In this document: one piece after another, positions 1-9,884 of the stretch | Numbering within the stretch: position 1 is the first letter of the stretch | How the letters are laid out: each line of letters opens with the position of its first letter | NCBI GenBank assembly: GCA_001839685.1 | Contig: MLAK01000557.1 | Coordinates: 13,894 to 39,696 of the forward strand | Direction: 5' to 3' | Length of the DNA: 25,803 nucleotides | Origin: Tritrichomonas foetus | Lineage: Eukaryota; Parabasalia; Tritrichomonadida; Tritrichomonadidae | The notes under the pieces: model-generated | What the model was told of the DNA's origin: nothing | The model's input: the letters and a program-made list of their open reading frames with translations, nothing else | The model's database searches: none | Program-made: the position numbers and the translations under genes

Positions 1-3000
1 GTTCTTGTTCTTGTTCTGGTTCTGGTTCTTCAACTTTTCCTTCAACTGTGTCTTCAATTGGTTTCTCAGATGGACTTGGTGTAATGGAAACTGAATAAAG
101 ATGACTTAAATTGAATTCTAAACTTGGATTGGAATGACGTGAAATGTTATGAAGATTGCTATTGAAGACTTCTTCAAGTTGTGAAATAGCATTATTTGAT
201 AATTCNTATTCAACAAGTTTCTCTGTTGGNGCTGCAAAAATAGTTCGTTCTTGAACATCTGCTTCTTCTTTCTCTATCAAATTTAATTGATGTTCATCGC
301 TCAATTCTAATTTCATTTTATCTTCTTCTTTTGAATTATCCTTCACATTACATAAACATTCATTTATAACATTTTCCATTAATTTGGTAATAGTTCGGCG
401 ATCATCTATCATATTTTGAGAAGTAGGTAGTGAATTAATTGAACGAACTCTTTCATAAAGAATATTGCTTATGAGTGGAGACAATTTAAATTCGAAATCA
501 CTTTCTTCAAGAATTAGTTGTGGAATCTCGCGCTGCTTCATAGAGAACAATAATTCGTTTACAACTGGATCAATTATAGTCCATGCCATTTCATTGGAAT
601 TGAAAGCATCATTTGGCATATTATTAACAAATGACTGAGCTTTTGATAGTATAATATCTGATGGAAGTTTTACAGAATTGATCTCTGTGAAAATTGCATC
701 GCTGATATCACTTAATAACGATTTATCCAAGTTAATTTCCAAAGGTTTCATAAACTGGATAGAAGAAGTTAATATATCATTTAGTAAATTATTCATAATA
801 TTTGTAGAGCTCACCAAATGAATATTATTTAGTGTATGGTATAAATAATTATGTAACGGTAAAGTTTGAAGGAAAGTATTGGTTATTTCCTCAAAAACGT
901 TTTCAGCAATTTGATTTGATAATTCATGATAATTTTCAATTTGAATAATAAGAGATTTATCGATATATTGTACCTTTAATGCAAATATTGAATCAATAGT
1001 ATCAAATAATAAACTTTCTATAGAATTGAAATCAATTAAATCTGAGAGTTTTGGAGGTTTATATGTCAAATTCAATAAAGAATGAATTGGTAATATTATA
1101 GGCTGAAGAGTTACATCATGAATTTGGATTATAGACATTAGTAATTGCGTGCATTCTAAATTATCCCAGCATAATTCAAAGAGTTTATTTAATACCAGAA
1201 TGTTGGTCTGTAAATCACTATATATTAAATCAATACAGTAAACTTGTGGTATCTTTTGTTTTCTTTGTGGAACATGATAATAGGATGATAATTGATTTGG
1301 TAAAGTAAATGATGAAAAGTTATGAAGCTCAATGTCATCAAATGTGACTCCTTCCATAGGATTTTCTAATATCTCATGTTCTTCAAAAATATTGATAAAA
1401 TTGGCTCGTTTAGTTTTTGAATTAATAGATGGTAGAGAATAAGTATGATTTTGAAGTAAATGTATAGCAATATCTGTTGCGCGTTCTTGTGGTGGTATAA
1501 TATTTTCATTTAATGGTATTTTTGGTATCAAAAATTCATTAAACATAGGTATATTTATTATTTCAAATCTGCATATTGGTAATTTTTCTGTGAAATCTAA
1601 CTCAGGAACATCTGATTGAATATAATTTTCTATTGTATCGATATCTTGAATGGATAAAATATAGATTTGTTCATCAATTTCATCTTCGAAATATTCTACA
1701 TAATTATAGTCAAAGTTCTGGGTTGTATCTCCAACTGTAGTTATATGATTCAAAATAGCCATCGAAAGACTTGAACAATTTAGCAAAATACTATCAAAAG
1801 TAGGTATGAATTCGAAAATATCATCAAATTTAGGTTTAGTGGATTCAGGCATGTCTATAGCTTGGAAGTCTGATATTGGCATTAATGGTTTGGAAATAGG
1901 TGGATTGATTATGTTTAATTTAGATACTTTATTGATAACTTCATCAAATAAAGTAGGGCTCTCAATTTGTTTAAAAATAAATTCGCATGCAAATGACTGA
2001 CTAAAGTGTGATAATTTGTGAAGTATTTTCAAAGCAAAACTATTTATTTGATATAATTTTAATTTGGAACAATACCATTTAGCCATGTTAGTAATATCTT
2101 TTGAAACGAAATGCCATGACTCAACGTTGAGAATTGGAGAAATAGTATTTGGAATATCTTCAAAGTTCTTCAAAGGAGTTACAATTTCGATATTTTCCTC
2201 CATATGTTCATCTTCATATGGATTTTGACTAAATATATAAAATGGTGAAATGTCAAGAAATATTTCACTATAAACTTCGTTCAATGGTGAAGCAATGCGT
2301 TTTTCATCTATTTCTAACTTTCGATCCAAAATTGTTTCAATTTGTTTGTATGGTGGCAAAGCCCGAATAGGGTCATTGAACAACATTGCTGTAGTTTCGT
2401 AAGTGGCGTCAAGATCAATACATTGTAAAGCTTCTTCTTCAATTGATCTATCATATATATATAATTTATGATGTTCACTCCGTTTAAAGAAATCAAATGA
2501 TTTGTCATACATGGATATAACATCGTCAATTGGCTTGTTCAAACCAAAGTCGGCAATTGCTTCACTATAAAGTTCATCATCGATATTACATTCTGGTTCA
2601 AAAATTTGTTCAATGTCCTTAATATGTTCCGATGCGATAAATTCTTTTGTGACATTATATATTGGATCTATGTTTATATTATGAAGAGCATTAGAAACAA
2701 AATCAACATTATATTCAATACTATTTGTTTCGAATTGATCTAGTTTATCAAGATACTCAGAAGGTTCGGCTGATGGGAATAATGAAAAGTTAGATTCTGG
2801 AACTTCATATAATGATTCGTATTGATTTGAAATATCAGGAACTGTATTTTGCTTTAATCTTAGTAATGGACTAATATCTGTGCATTCCCTATGGCATGTA
2901 ATTTCAATTGCTCGAAGTTTCCTCTTAGTTGCTCTCAAAGTTAATGCAGTTAAGAATTCTTCATCAATACTAGGATCTTGAGGTCTGATTTGATCATTTA

Positions 3001-4636
3001 GAAATGCAGCGTTTTCAGGGATTATGGATGAAACAAAACTAACAGGCTGAGTAAAGTTAATATGAAATGGTATGGGTTCGGAATTCAAATCAGCCTCGCG
3101 TTTTTGTTGTAAAGTTGCTACAGCATGAGAAATAAATCGTGCACTTGAAAAAGTTGTTGTTGAAATTGTTGGTTGAGGTATAATATTAATCGGAATATTT
3201 TTAGTACTATAATATGCTACTTCGTTTATCATATGATTTCTATATGCACAATTCTGTTCATAAAGTGGTGTTAAAATAGATAAATCACCTGGATAACTTG
3301 GTTTGTAATTTTTAACGCTGAAATTAAGTGGCATATTAATTCGTAATGCAACTTCTGGGAATTCAACACTATTGAAAGTAATTCTAAGCGCAAGTTTTCT
3401 CCATCCTTGGAAGCATAAATGAACCAACCTTCTAGAACATGCCTGTTTATGTAAAATTTTTCTAAACCACTTTTGAATTGTAAGAGCTGATTTGTCGTAT
3501 AATGCTTGAGAAAATGATTCAAGTGATTGATTGTAAAGTGTTCGCATAATTCGTCTTGTCGAACGTTGTGATATTGCTTTCTTGAGCCAAATCTGAATAA
3601 TTTCTGTTTGAATTTCTTTATTTCTTTTCGCTTCTGCTTTAATTTGATGGACACGCTGAGATTCTTTGAGTGTAATAATATTTTCTTTGTGAAGAATTTC
3701 TTTGACCATAAAACGAACTTTTGCTGCTGTATCTGAGGCGAGTTTTGCTGTATGAAGTGTTTTTTGAATTTGTTGTGATAGTAAAAATGAAATAAAATAT
3801 TGCCAATTTTGTAATTGTCTTAGATGTATTTCTGCATTTATTAATTGGTTTCGTTGAGATATATGATGTAATTTTTTTGTGGTTCTCTTCCAAAATGAAT
3901 GTGCAACGTCATATCGTTGTGCTTTTTGTACAGCTTCAATAGTTTTAAGATGAAGGTAACTTGATATTAATGATTCAAGAATCCTACGTTGACGTATTGA
4001 AGAAGCTTGTTTGATGAGTTCATTGCGAGTTGATAAAGTCAAGTAACGTGTTGTTAATGACCACCACTTGTTTATACGAGCTTCTTTTATTTGAAGTTTT
4101 CTATCATATTTAAATTGCCAAATTTCGAAAAAGTATCGTAATTTATTTAATTCTTCATTTTCTGAATGTGCTTCGCGTAAAGCTTCTTGAAAATCAGCTT
4201 TTAGTAATTTTGATGATAATTCTTTCCACTTTTTGGTTCTTTGTTTTCTCTTAAAATCGAGAACATCTGATGTGAATGCTTGAATATATTCGAGCGCGTC
4301 TTTATGAAGAACTTGTTTGGAAAGACGATTCCAATTGTATATTGCCTTCCATTTTACAAAAGCATTTCGTAAATAAAACAAAGTAATTTCATCATATGCT
4401 TTTGATAGATTTGCAAATTTTCTCGTGCAGGCGGAATTAAATAAGTGAATTAATCGATTTGAAAATCGTTTCCATGTAATTCGATAAGTTACGCGTTTTT
4501 CTAAATTGTGCAATCGCTTGACCAATCGAGAGATTTCGCAAACTTTGTAGTTGACTGACGTAAGCGCATTTATAAAATCGTCTGATTGTATATGTTTATT
4601 ATCGGCTGACGAATGTGAATTCGTGTCAGTCAACAT
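1..4636 (-). CDS. Giant protein with Sfi1-like (centrin-binding) Trp repeats, N-terminal part; runs off the left edge
   Basis: I read one frame without a stop from an ATG at 4636 down to base 1, 1545 codons. The gene has no stop in the window, so its C-terminus is missing. Two undetermined bases (206 and 230) fall inside it and do not force a stop. Residues 1 to about 415 are basic and helical, with Trp in similar settings at about 55, 96, 102, 137, 173, 191/192, 249, 278, 350, 390 and 412 (for example TWKRF, VKWKAIY, KKWKEL, SFWKRT, QKWFRK, GWRKL). Such spacing recalls Sfi1 centrin-binding repeats and IQ motifs. Residues from about 430 on are acidic, low in complexity and unlike anything I recognise; the visible end is a Glu/Pro/Gln-rich tract. 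If Sfi1-like, it would act at basal bodies or centrin fibres. The start is supported by an Inr 16 bases upstream. The reading frame is certain; the family call is inference. Confidence 0.75.
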   Translation of the reverse strand, partial: MLTDTNSHSSADNKHIQSDDFINALTSVNYKVCEISRLVKRLHNLEKRVTYRITWKRFSNRLIHLFNSACTRKFANLSKAYDEITLFYLRNAFVKWKAIYNWNRLSKQVLHKDALEYIQAFTSDVLDFKRKQRTKKWKELSSKLLKADFQEALREAHSENEELNKLRYFFEIWQFKYDRKLQIKEARINKWWSLTTRYLTLSTRNELIKQASSIRQRRILESLISSYLHLKTIEAVQKAQRYDVAHSFWKRTTKKLHHISQRNQLINAEIHLRQLQNWQYFISFLLSQQIQKTLHTAKLASDTAAKVRFMVKEILHKENIITLKESQRVHQIKAEAKRNKEIQTEIIQIWLKKAISQRSTRRIMRTLYNQSLESFSQALYDKSALTIQKWFRKILHKQACSRRLVHLCFQGWRKLALRITFNSVEFPEVALRINMPLNFSVKNYKPSYPGDLSILTPLYEQNCAYRNHMINEVAYYSTKNIPINIIPQPTISTTTFSSARFISHAVATLQQKREADLNSEPIPFHINFTQPVSFVSSIIPENAAFLNDQIRPQDPSIDEEFLTALTLRATKRKLRAIEITCHRECTDISPLLRLKQNTVPDISNQYESLYEVPESNFSLFPSAEPSEYLDKLDQFETNSIEYNVDFVSNALHNINIDPIYNVTKEFIASEHIKDIEQIFEPECNIDDELYSEAIADFGLNKPIDDVISMYDKSFDFFKRSEHHKLYIYDRSIEEEALQCIDLDATYETTAMLFNDPIRALPPYKQIETILDRKLEIDEKRIASPLNEVYSEIFLDISPFYIFSQNPYEDEHMEENIEIVTPLKNFEDIPNTISPILNVESWHFVSKDITNMAKWYCSKLKLYQINSFALKILHKLSHFSQSFACEFIFKQIESPTLFDEVINKVSKLNIINPPISKPLMPISDFQAIDMPESTKPKFDDIFEFIPTFDSILLNCSSLSMAILNHITTVGDTTQNFDYNYVEYFEDEIDEQIYILSIQDIDTIENYIQSDVPELDFTEKLPICRFEIINIPMFNEFLIPKIPLNENIIPPQERATDIAIHLLQNHTYSLPSINSKTKRANFINIFEEHEILENPMEGVTFDDIELHNFSSFTLPNQLSSYYHVPQRKQKIPQVYCIDLIYSDLQTNILVLNKLFELCWDNLECTQLLMSIIQIHDVTLQPIILPIHSLLNLTYKPPKLSDLIDFNSIESLLFDTIDSIFALKVQYIDKSLIIQIENYHELSNQIAENVFEEITNTFLQTLPLHNYLYHTLNNIHLVSSTNIMNNLLNDILTSSIQFMKPLEINLDKSLLSDISDAIFTEINSVKLPSDIILSKAQSFVNNMPNDAFNSNEMAWTIIDPVVNELLFSMKQREIPQLILEESDFEFKLSPLISNILYERVRSINSLPTSQNMIDDRRTITKLMENVINECLCNVKDNSKEEDKMKLELSDEHQLNLIEKEEADVQERTIFAXPTEKLVEXELSNNAISQLEEVFNSNLHNISRHSNPSLEFNLSHLYSVSITPSPSEKPIEDTVEGKVEEPEPEQEQE

Positions 4637-4829
4637 TTTGTAATTTTTCAATGAACGGAATTAATAAACGAAACTTTCACAAACTCTTATGGAAAAATAA
4701 TTGGACAAGGTGAAATTTTCAATTGTATTCAAAACATATTTTGGTTAAATTGTAAATTGGTCATTAATACACAAATTTTTTGAGCGTAGACATAGAAAAA
4801 GTTTCTCACAAATCGAAAATCTCAGAGAA
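4637..4829. promoter_or_regulatory. Bidirectional promoter between the giant gene and the PDI-like gene
   Basis: The two genes are divergent across 193 bases. On the minus strand an Inr-type TCATT (4654-4650) lies 16 bases from the ATG at 4636. On the plus strand TCACA (4806-4810) lies about 22 bases before the ATG at 4830. Both fit the trichomonad initiator TCAYW. No other shared element was seen. Confidence 0.5.
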
Positions 4830-5990
4830 ATGCTCATCTTTACTTTATTCTTATTATGGTGGGAATATAATGAAGATGAGTTTCAAAAGGTATTTGATGA
4901 TACATGGAATAAACCACTTTATGCAGTTTGCTATTCACCTAATTGTCCACATTGTCATGGATTGCCAGGAAGATTCATAATGTTTGCTAAATCAATGGCG
5001 GAAAGAAATGATATTATTTACACTGCTATTGATATAACTAATTCAACAGCTTGTCAAAAACTTGGCGCCAGATTTATTCCATATTTTGTGTTTGCAAGAG
5101 GTACCAATAGAAAATATTGGCTTTATCCTCAATTTAACTGTCCAATAAGATGGATTGAATTTATTGAAGATTGGGGAAATCCAAAAATTGAGAAATTAAA
5201 TTTAATCAACAAAAGTTTAAATCATTATGAAAAAGAACGAGAACTAATTCGGAAAACACTAAATGGTGGATCAACTTTTCATCTCAAAGTTCCCGAAAAT
5301 CATTCTATTCTTTCAAAATATGAAGATTTATCGAAAAAGTTTCGAGTTTACAATGATACCTTTATTCTATCAGAAAACAATGACTTAAAAAACTCTCGAC
5401 CTGAAATTATTGTATATACGTCAACAAACTGTTCACAGACATTTGAAGTTAACTCATCTAATTTGAACAAAATTGTGAATAATTATAAATTTAGCTCACT
5501 ACATCATCTTGATAGAAAAGAATGGGGAAAATTATCAAAATCATCAAATACTGTCATTTTTATGAATGATGGAGAATTAAATGGAACTCGTTTAGAATTA
5601 CTTGATCAACTATCAAATGAATTCTGTGGAGTAGCAAAATTTGGATGGGCAATAATTAAAGATCAAAAGGCAATTTCTATTACACTTAAGCAAAATAATG
5701 ATATTCCATACATTGCAGTTATCAATAAAAATAATAGTTGTCAATTTATATCAAATTTGGAAGAGGATTTTGATAAAATGAAAGAATTCATATCTGCATC
5801 TCTTGGAGAAACAACAAAATGTCAAAAATTCAATGTTGGAACATCAGTAAAGAATAAAATAAGAATGAATTGGAAAATATTAACAAAACCTAGTTTTGTT
5901 TATGGAACTGTGATTCTGTTTTTGGTTGTCATCACTTCTTTAGTTTTATTTTTTAAGTTTTATCATTCTCAAGAGCAAAAACTTGAGTAA
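4830..5990 (+). CDS. Membrane-anchored thioredoxin/protein-disulfide-isomerase-like protein
   Basis: 386 aa. The product starts with a short hydrophobic signal (MLIFTLFLLWW), followed by a thioredoxin fold. The active site is CPHC at residues 39-42, preceded by a YAVCYSP strand, and the probable cis-proline is in RFIPYF (about residue 84). Residues 120 to 340 show no second CxxC; they may be a degenerate thioredoxin domain with several Asn-x-Ser/Thr sites. A transmembrane helix lies at about 353-375, with a short tail KFYHSQEQKLE inside the cytosol. This predicts a type I ER membrane oxidoreductase (TMX-like) helping disulfide formation in secreted proteins. The stop reads TAAA, the trichomonad stop/poly(A) overlap. 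In-frame non-ATG codons upstream were ignored. Fold and topology are well supported; substrate is unknown. Confidence 0.85.
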   Translation: MLIFTLFLLWWEYNEDEFQKVFDDTWNKPLYAVCYSPNCPHCHGLPGRFIMFAKSMAERNDIIYTAIDITNSTACQKLGARFIPYFVFARGTNRKYWLYPQFNCPIRWIEFIEDWGNPKIEKLNLINKSLNHYEKERELIRKTLNGGSTFHLKVPENHSILSKYEDLSKKFRVYNDTFILSENNDLKNSRPEIIVYTSTNCSQTFEVNSSNLNKIVNNYKFSSLHHLDRKEWGKLSKSSNTVIFMNDGELNGTRLELLDQLSNEFCGVAKFGWAIIKDQKAISITLKQNNDIPYIAVINKNNSCQFISNLEEDFDKMKEFISASLGETTKCQKFNVGTSVKNKIRMNWKILTKPSFVYGTVILFLVVITSLVLFFKFYHSQEQKLE

Positions 5991-6465
5991 ATACTGTACA
6001 ATATTGTACTATTTTGTATAGAATAAACGTAGATTTAATTAAAAATGATCTCTTTATTATTTTTAGCTCTTTTTGATTTATGAATGAATTTCTTCTTTCT
6101 GAATTATTGTTCGCAATTTTTTATTCTTATGATTCACAAATATGCTAGTCTATCATATTTTTGGTGATTTCGAGCATCTTCACAAATAATGATAATTTTA
6201 TCATAGAGAGAGATTCTGGGAAGATGATGCTACAATGAATACATTACATTTTTATGTGATAAAACTTTATACTATAGTGATCAACCATGATGCTTATCGC
6301 AGGAATAAATATAAATGCAAAATCAAGTGATTCGAGAATCATACTCTTATAGTCTATATAAATAATAAAAGTGATTTTTATTTCCTTATTTTATTCGGAA
6401 TTAGGTTTATAATAACCAAGATATTTATATTTTTTCTTCAAATTTTTCAATTGTGTATGTGAAGA
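5991..6465. other. Spacer between PDI-like and VPS9 genes
   Basis: AT-rich and without a supported gene. A perfect 14-base palindrome, GTACAATATTGTAC, sits at 5996-6009, only a few bases after the PDI-like stop codon. A short hairpin (ATGATA-ATTT-TATCAT) lies near 6188-6203. No canonical TCAYW initiator is found close to the VPS9 start; a GTATGT at about 6455 is too near the ATG to be an obvious intron. Confidence 0.5.
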
Positions 6466-8085
6466 ATGACAAACAATGAAACAGACGAGAAAAAATGGGA
6501 TCCAGAGCAATTCATCAAAATTATTATGCCAAAAAATAAGAAAGGAGGTGATTCAAATCGCGAATTGGATTCGTTGATTCGAAAATTAAAAAAAATATTA
6601 GATCGCTTTGTTCAAATTTCTCAAGTCAAACTGCCAAAATTATACACATTTGATTTAGATAATTTTAACGGATCCCCTTTTTATAAGGCCCGTTTTTGTT
6701 TTGCGAAATTAAAAAAATTACAAAGAAGACTTCAATTTCATCATAATGTATTTTATTCTAAAGTAACTTCAACAATCTCCAGAATTTTGTATCTTCTACA
6801 AAATTGTGATCAATCAAAAACTTCTTTTTCTTGTGATTTGAAAGCTTTAAATAGTTTTATTGAAAATGAATATGTGAAAGATGAAAAAATTATTTTAACT
6901 AAAAAGAAAATTCAAATATTAAATGAATATGCAAATAAGAAACTATATTTGACTCCTACACATCAAAATATTTCATCAGAAAACCAAATTTTGTCTTTAC
7001 TCAATGATTCTTTACAATTTGCACAAAAAGAATGTAATTATTGTCAGTTTTCACCTTTTGATCGAATTTTTGATTTGTATGTTTTAAATTCTCCTTTAAA
7101 AGCCGATTTTGAAATTGTGTCTAATAAAATATTGAATTCAAAGACACGACAAAATGAAAGACTTCGAAGAAGTTCATTTCATTTACCCAAAGCAATGTCA
7201 AAATCATGCTCGTGTGATATGTTACATGAAATTAAAAGGCCAAAAAAACATATTTTAATGCTTGAACAATATACAATTGATCTTTCTGAAGTTTCAAACC
7301 TTGTTGAAACATTAAATAGTAAATTGAATTTTAAATCATATATAAAACAAGACAAAATGCCATTGGCACAAATAGTTTTAACTTCTGCTATCACTAGAAT
7401 TTTGTTTGAAAATATATATTTGACCGATGTGAATCTATTCAATGAAAAAAACATCGATTTTTCTGAATTTGAGCATAAATGTAATGTTATACGATGGGCA
7501 AGCCCAAGAAACTTAAAAATATCACCATCAATTATCAATAAAAATAGTATGGATACTCCTTTTGTTACACTTGCTTCATGTTCACCTGATTTGCAGATTG
7601 CTACTTCATTTTTGCAGGATTTGCACTTTTTAACTAACCCACTTGATATAATTTTTTCGATATGTCAATCAATCAAATGTATAGAATGCTTCATTTTAAA
7701 AAGTACGGAAGAAAACCAGAAAAATAATAAAGGAAATGATCCAAGAATAAATGCGGAAAATAAAACTCAGCAAGCTATGGAAAATAATGGAATCATTAAG
7801 GCAAAAGGAGGATCAACAAATTATACATCAAAGAAATATGATTCAATTTCTTTTGATGATTTTTTCTCTGTTTTTTGGCCAACCTTTTCAATCAGTCCCG
7901 CCTCAAATTGTTTGGCAATATCTTCATTGCTTTTGGCAATGGTGAATTATCCATTATTACCACCATTTGATTTTGCAAGATTTATGTTTACATCTGCAGT
8001 GGACTATACAATTAAAGTTGAGCTCAAAGAATTAATGCCTCACCATTTTATTGATACTGCACATGATCCACTAAATATTGGATAG
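6466..8085 (+). CDS. VPS9-domain protein, probable Rab5-family guanine nucleotide exchange factor
   Basis: 539 aa. The N-terminal half (1-290) is Lys-rich and helical with no domain I recognise. The C-terminal half fits a VPS9 domain, roughly 296-520. It has an N-terminal helix (LAQIVLTSAITRILFENIYL), the TNPLDIIFSICQSIKCI helix at about 390-407 (the 'tP.dKl..i' part of the family) and the core SFDDFFSVFWPTFSISPAS (462-480), matching 'aDdllPvl.y.li.a.p'. LLLAMVNYPLL and FDFARFMFTSAVDYTI follow. The conserved catalytic Asp is present (D464/D465), but the usual Tyr-Tyr before 'FTs' is Phe-Met here. A Lys/Asn/Gln-rich insert (about 412-455) interrupts the domain. VPS9 proteins load GTP on Rab5-type GTPases in endocytosis; many divergent copies exist in trichomonads. 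The stop is TAGAAA. Confidence 0.7.
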   Translation: MTNNETDEKKWDPEQFIKIIMPKNKKGGDSNRELDSLIRKLKKILDRFVQISQVKLPKLYTFDLDNFNGSPFYKARFCFAKLKKLQRRLQFHHNVFYSKVTSTISRILYLLQNCDQSKTSFSCDLKALNSFIENEYVKDEKIILTKKKIQILNEYANKKLYLTPTHQNISSENQILSLLNDSLQFAQKECNYCQFSPFDRIFDLYVLNSPLKADFEIVSNKILNSKTRQNERLRRSSFHLPKAMSKSCSCDMLHEIKRPKKHILMLEQYTIDLSEVSNLVETLNSKLNFKSYIKQDKMPLAQIVLTSAITRILFENIYLTDVNLFNEKNIDFSEFEHKCNVIRWASPRNLKISPSIINKNSMDTPFVTLASCSPDLQIATSFLQDLHFLTNPLDIIFSICQSIKCIECFILKSTEENQKNNKGNDPRINAENKTQQAMENNGIIKAKGGSTNYTSKKYDSISFDDFFSVFWPTFSISPASNCLAISSLLLAMVNYPLLPPFDFARFMFTSAVDYTIKVELKELMPHHFIDTAHDPLNIG

Positions 8086-8717
8086 AAACAAAAAAATGAA
8101 AAATGAAATGAAATTTATGTTATTAATGTTAAAGAGATAATAATAAATATTATTTAACTAAATTGATATTAGATAGAATAAAAAGTTGATATTTAATCAA
8201 TCTTTCATTATTTCAAAAAATTAAAGTCAATTAGAAATAATCTCTATAGAAATTATAATATATTCAATCATATCTGTTGATCCCTCTCATATGTATAACC
8301 ACGAATTAATTAGCAATAGTTTTGAATACTTTATTCATCTTTCAAATTTTATGTTGATGTTAGTTTTGAAGTATTATCTGGTCACAGACTATTCAAATGA
8401 TGATACAGTTTTTCATAGAAAAAATATAGAGATTATTTATCTATTATTCAATTCGAATAAAGTGGTGAAAAATTTAAATAATGTATATTACAAAAATTGA
8501 GAAAATAGTTAGTAAGCATTCAAAAAAATAATCATTGTTCACTAATTGATAAACATTCGCGCAATCCCAAATTTCCTTACTTTTTCATTTTTAATTGTCC
8601 AAAAACTTTCTTCTTTTTTCACTCAATTTGGGACAATTAAGAAGATTTCACAGAAAATATTTCAAAAGACGAAGAATATAACTCATTCAAAAAACAAAAA
8701 AAAAGATCAATTTTTTG
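8086..8717. other. AT-rich spacer upstream of the kinase gene
   Basis: No convincing gene. A 69-codon frame at 8291-8500 starts two bases after a possible Inr (TCATA), but its composition is that of random AT-rich DNA. An imperfect inverted repeat pairs TTAATTGTCCAAA near 8589-8603 with TTTGGGACAATTAA near 8627-8640, within 130 bases of the kinase start. Confidence 0.4.
8683..8687 (+). promoter_or_regulatory. Inr (TCATT) of the kinase gene
   Basis: TCATT followed by an A-rich run, 33 bases before the ATG at 8718. It fits TCAYW. A second match, TCACA, lies at 8648-8652. Confidence 0.4.
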
Positions 8718-9884
8718 ATGATGTCTAGCTTTATGACAAGCGGACGGGAAATTCCCAAATCCAATTTTATTATCGCCAAAAAAGCTAATCTACCATTTAA
8801 AGTCGAAAAATACACTTTCACGAGCGTTGTTGGACAAGGCGGCTTTGCCGAAGTTTATTTAGTTGAAGATGAGCGCTTCCAATCACAATTCGTCGCCAAA
8901 GTCATGACAGTCGATACCACCGAAATGCAACACCGATGGGAAGTTTTCGATGCCGAAGTCACAGCCCTTTCAACATTAGATCATCCAAATATCATTCGAC
9001 TCTACGATCATTTTCACGTCGGTACGCAATTCTATTTGATTCTCGAATATTGTTCAGGCGGCTCACTTCACGACGAAATTTCAAAAACTAACGGATTATC
9101 ATATGGACGATTTGTTGAAGTCGGAAAGCAAATTGTTCACGCGCTCTGCTACTGCCATGAGAAAGGGGTTGCCCATCGAGACATCAAGCCCGGAAACATC
9201 CTCCTTGATAATCTGGCAAGACCAAGAGTCGCAGATTTTGGCCTTTCTCTCCGCACGCATGCAGGACAACTTCATCGGGCCTTTGGCGGCTCACTTACAT
9301 ACACAGCGCCTGAGATTTTCCAGAAAAAGCCGAATGATCCAATGGCTGGTGATGTTTGGGCGCTTGGTGTGATGTTTGCCGTCATGGCGACCGGATCATC
9401 GCCTTGGCCGTGTGAATCTCTTGGTGCGCTGAAGCAGATGGCTTCATCTGGTCAATTCCAACTCGCTCGGAAAGTTCCAGACACAATAAATGACTTAATT
9501 AACAGGACAATTGTTGTTGAGCCTTCTCAAAGATTAACAATGAAACAAATTTTAGCTCATCCGGTTTTCCAAAGTCCAACAATTAGTCGGAATTTTTTTG
9601 GCAATAAAAAGCCAAAATCTATATCACCATCAAAATTAAAATGGAACGCAATTTCGAGATCTGCAATAGATAGATATGAATATGATCATACGCTTTCTGA
9701 AGACTTAGACATGTATGAAGAGCCAATTAGTTTAACTAAATTAACATCAATTCACACAGCATCATCGGTTTTCTTGCACTCAGCAAGGAAAAGCAAGACT
9801 GTGAAGTCGAGAGTCCATAGAAACTCACCATCAGTATTTGAAACATTCACCGAAATGGATGAAGAAGTTCTTGAAGTGCAGTAA
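8718..9884 (+). CDS. Serine/threonine protein kinase (CAMK/AMPK-like group)
   Basis: 388 aa. The kinase domain spans about 31-285. All catalytic landmarks are intact: glycine loop GQGGFAEV (39-46), VAK with Lys61, C-helix Glu near 80, HRDIKPGN (153-160), DFG (173-175), APE (197-199), and DVWALGVMF in subdomain IX. The hinge LEYCSGGSL and the C-lobe resemble the CAMK/AMPK kinases that are expanded in trichomonads. The C-terminal ~100 residues are a Ser-rich tail with no domain seen. It should be an active cytosolic kinase; substrate unknown. I start at the first of two tandem ATGs (8718, 8721); the preceding in-frame codon is TTG. The kinase core is visibly richer in G+C than the tail (from about 9480), probably reflecting constraint on the catalytic part. 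Confidence 0.9.
   Translation: MMSSFMTSGREIPKSNFIIAKKANLPFKVEKYTFTSVVGQGGFAEVYLVEDERFQSQFVAKVMTVDTTEMQHRWEVFDAEVTALSTLDHPNIIRLYDHFHVGTQFYLILEYCSGGSLHDEISKTNGLSYGRFVEVGKQIVHALCYCHEKGVAHRDIKPGNILLDNLARPRVADFGLSLRTHAGQLHRAFGGSLTYTAPEIFQKKPNDPMAGDVWALGVMFAVMATGSSPWPCESLGALKQMASSGQFQLARKVPDTINDLINRTIVVEPSQRLTMKQILAHPVFQSPTISRNFFGNKKPKSISPSKLKWNAISRSAIDRYEYDHTLSEDLDMYEEPISLTKLTSIHTASSVFLHSARKSKTVKSRVHRNSPSVFETFTEMDEEVLEVQ

Noticed and set aside
4780..4980. 66-codon ORF overlapping the PDI-like start
   Set aside because: It starts at TTG and lies in another frame of the PDI-like gene.
6452..6457. GTATGT before the VPS9 start as a splice donor
   Set aside because: Only about 10 bases before the ATG and the downstream frame is fully open; no acceptor motif fits.
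8291..8500. 69-codon plus-strand ORF just after a TCATA
   Set aside because: AT-driven composition, only two bases between possible initiator and ATG, and no domain; frames of this size are common by chance here.
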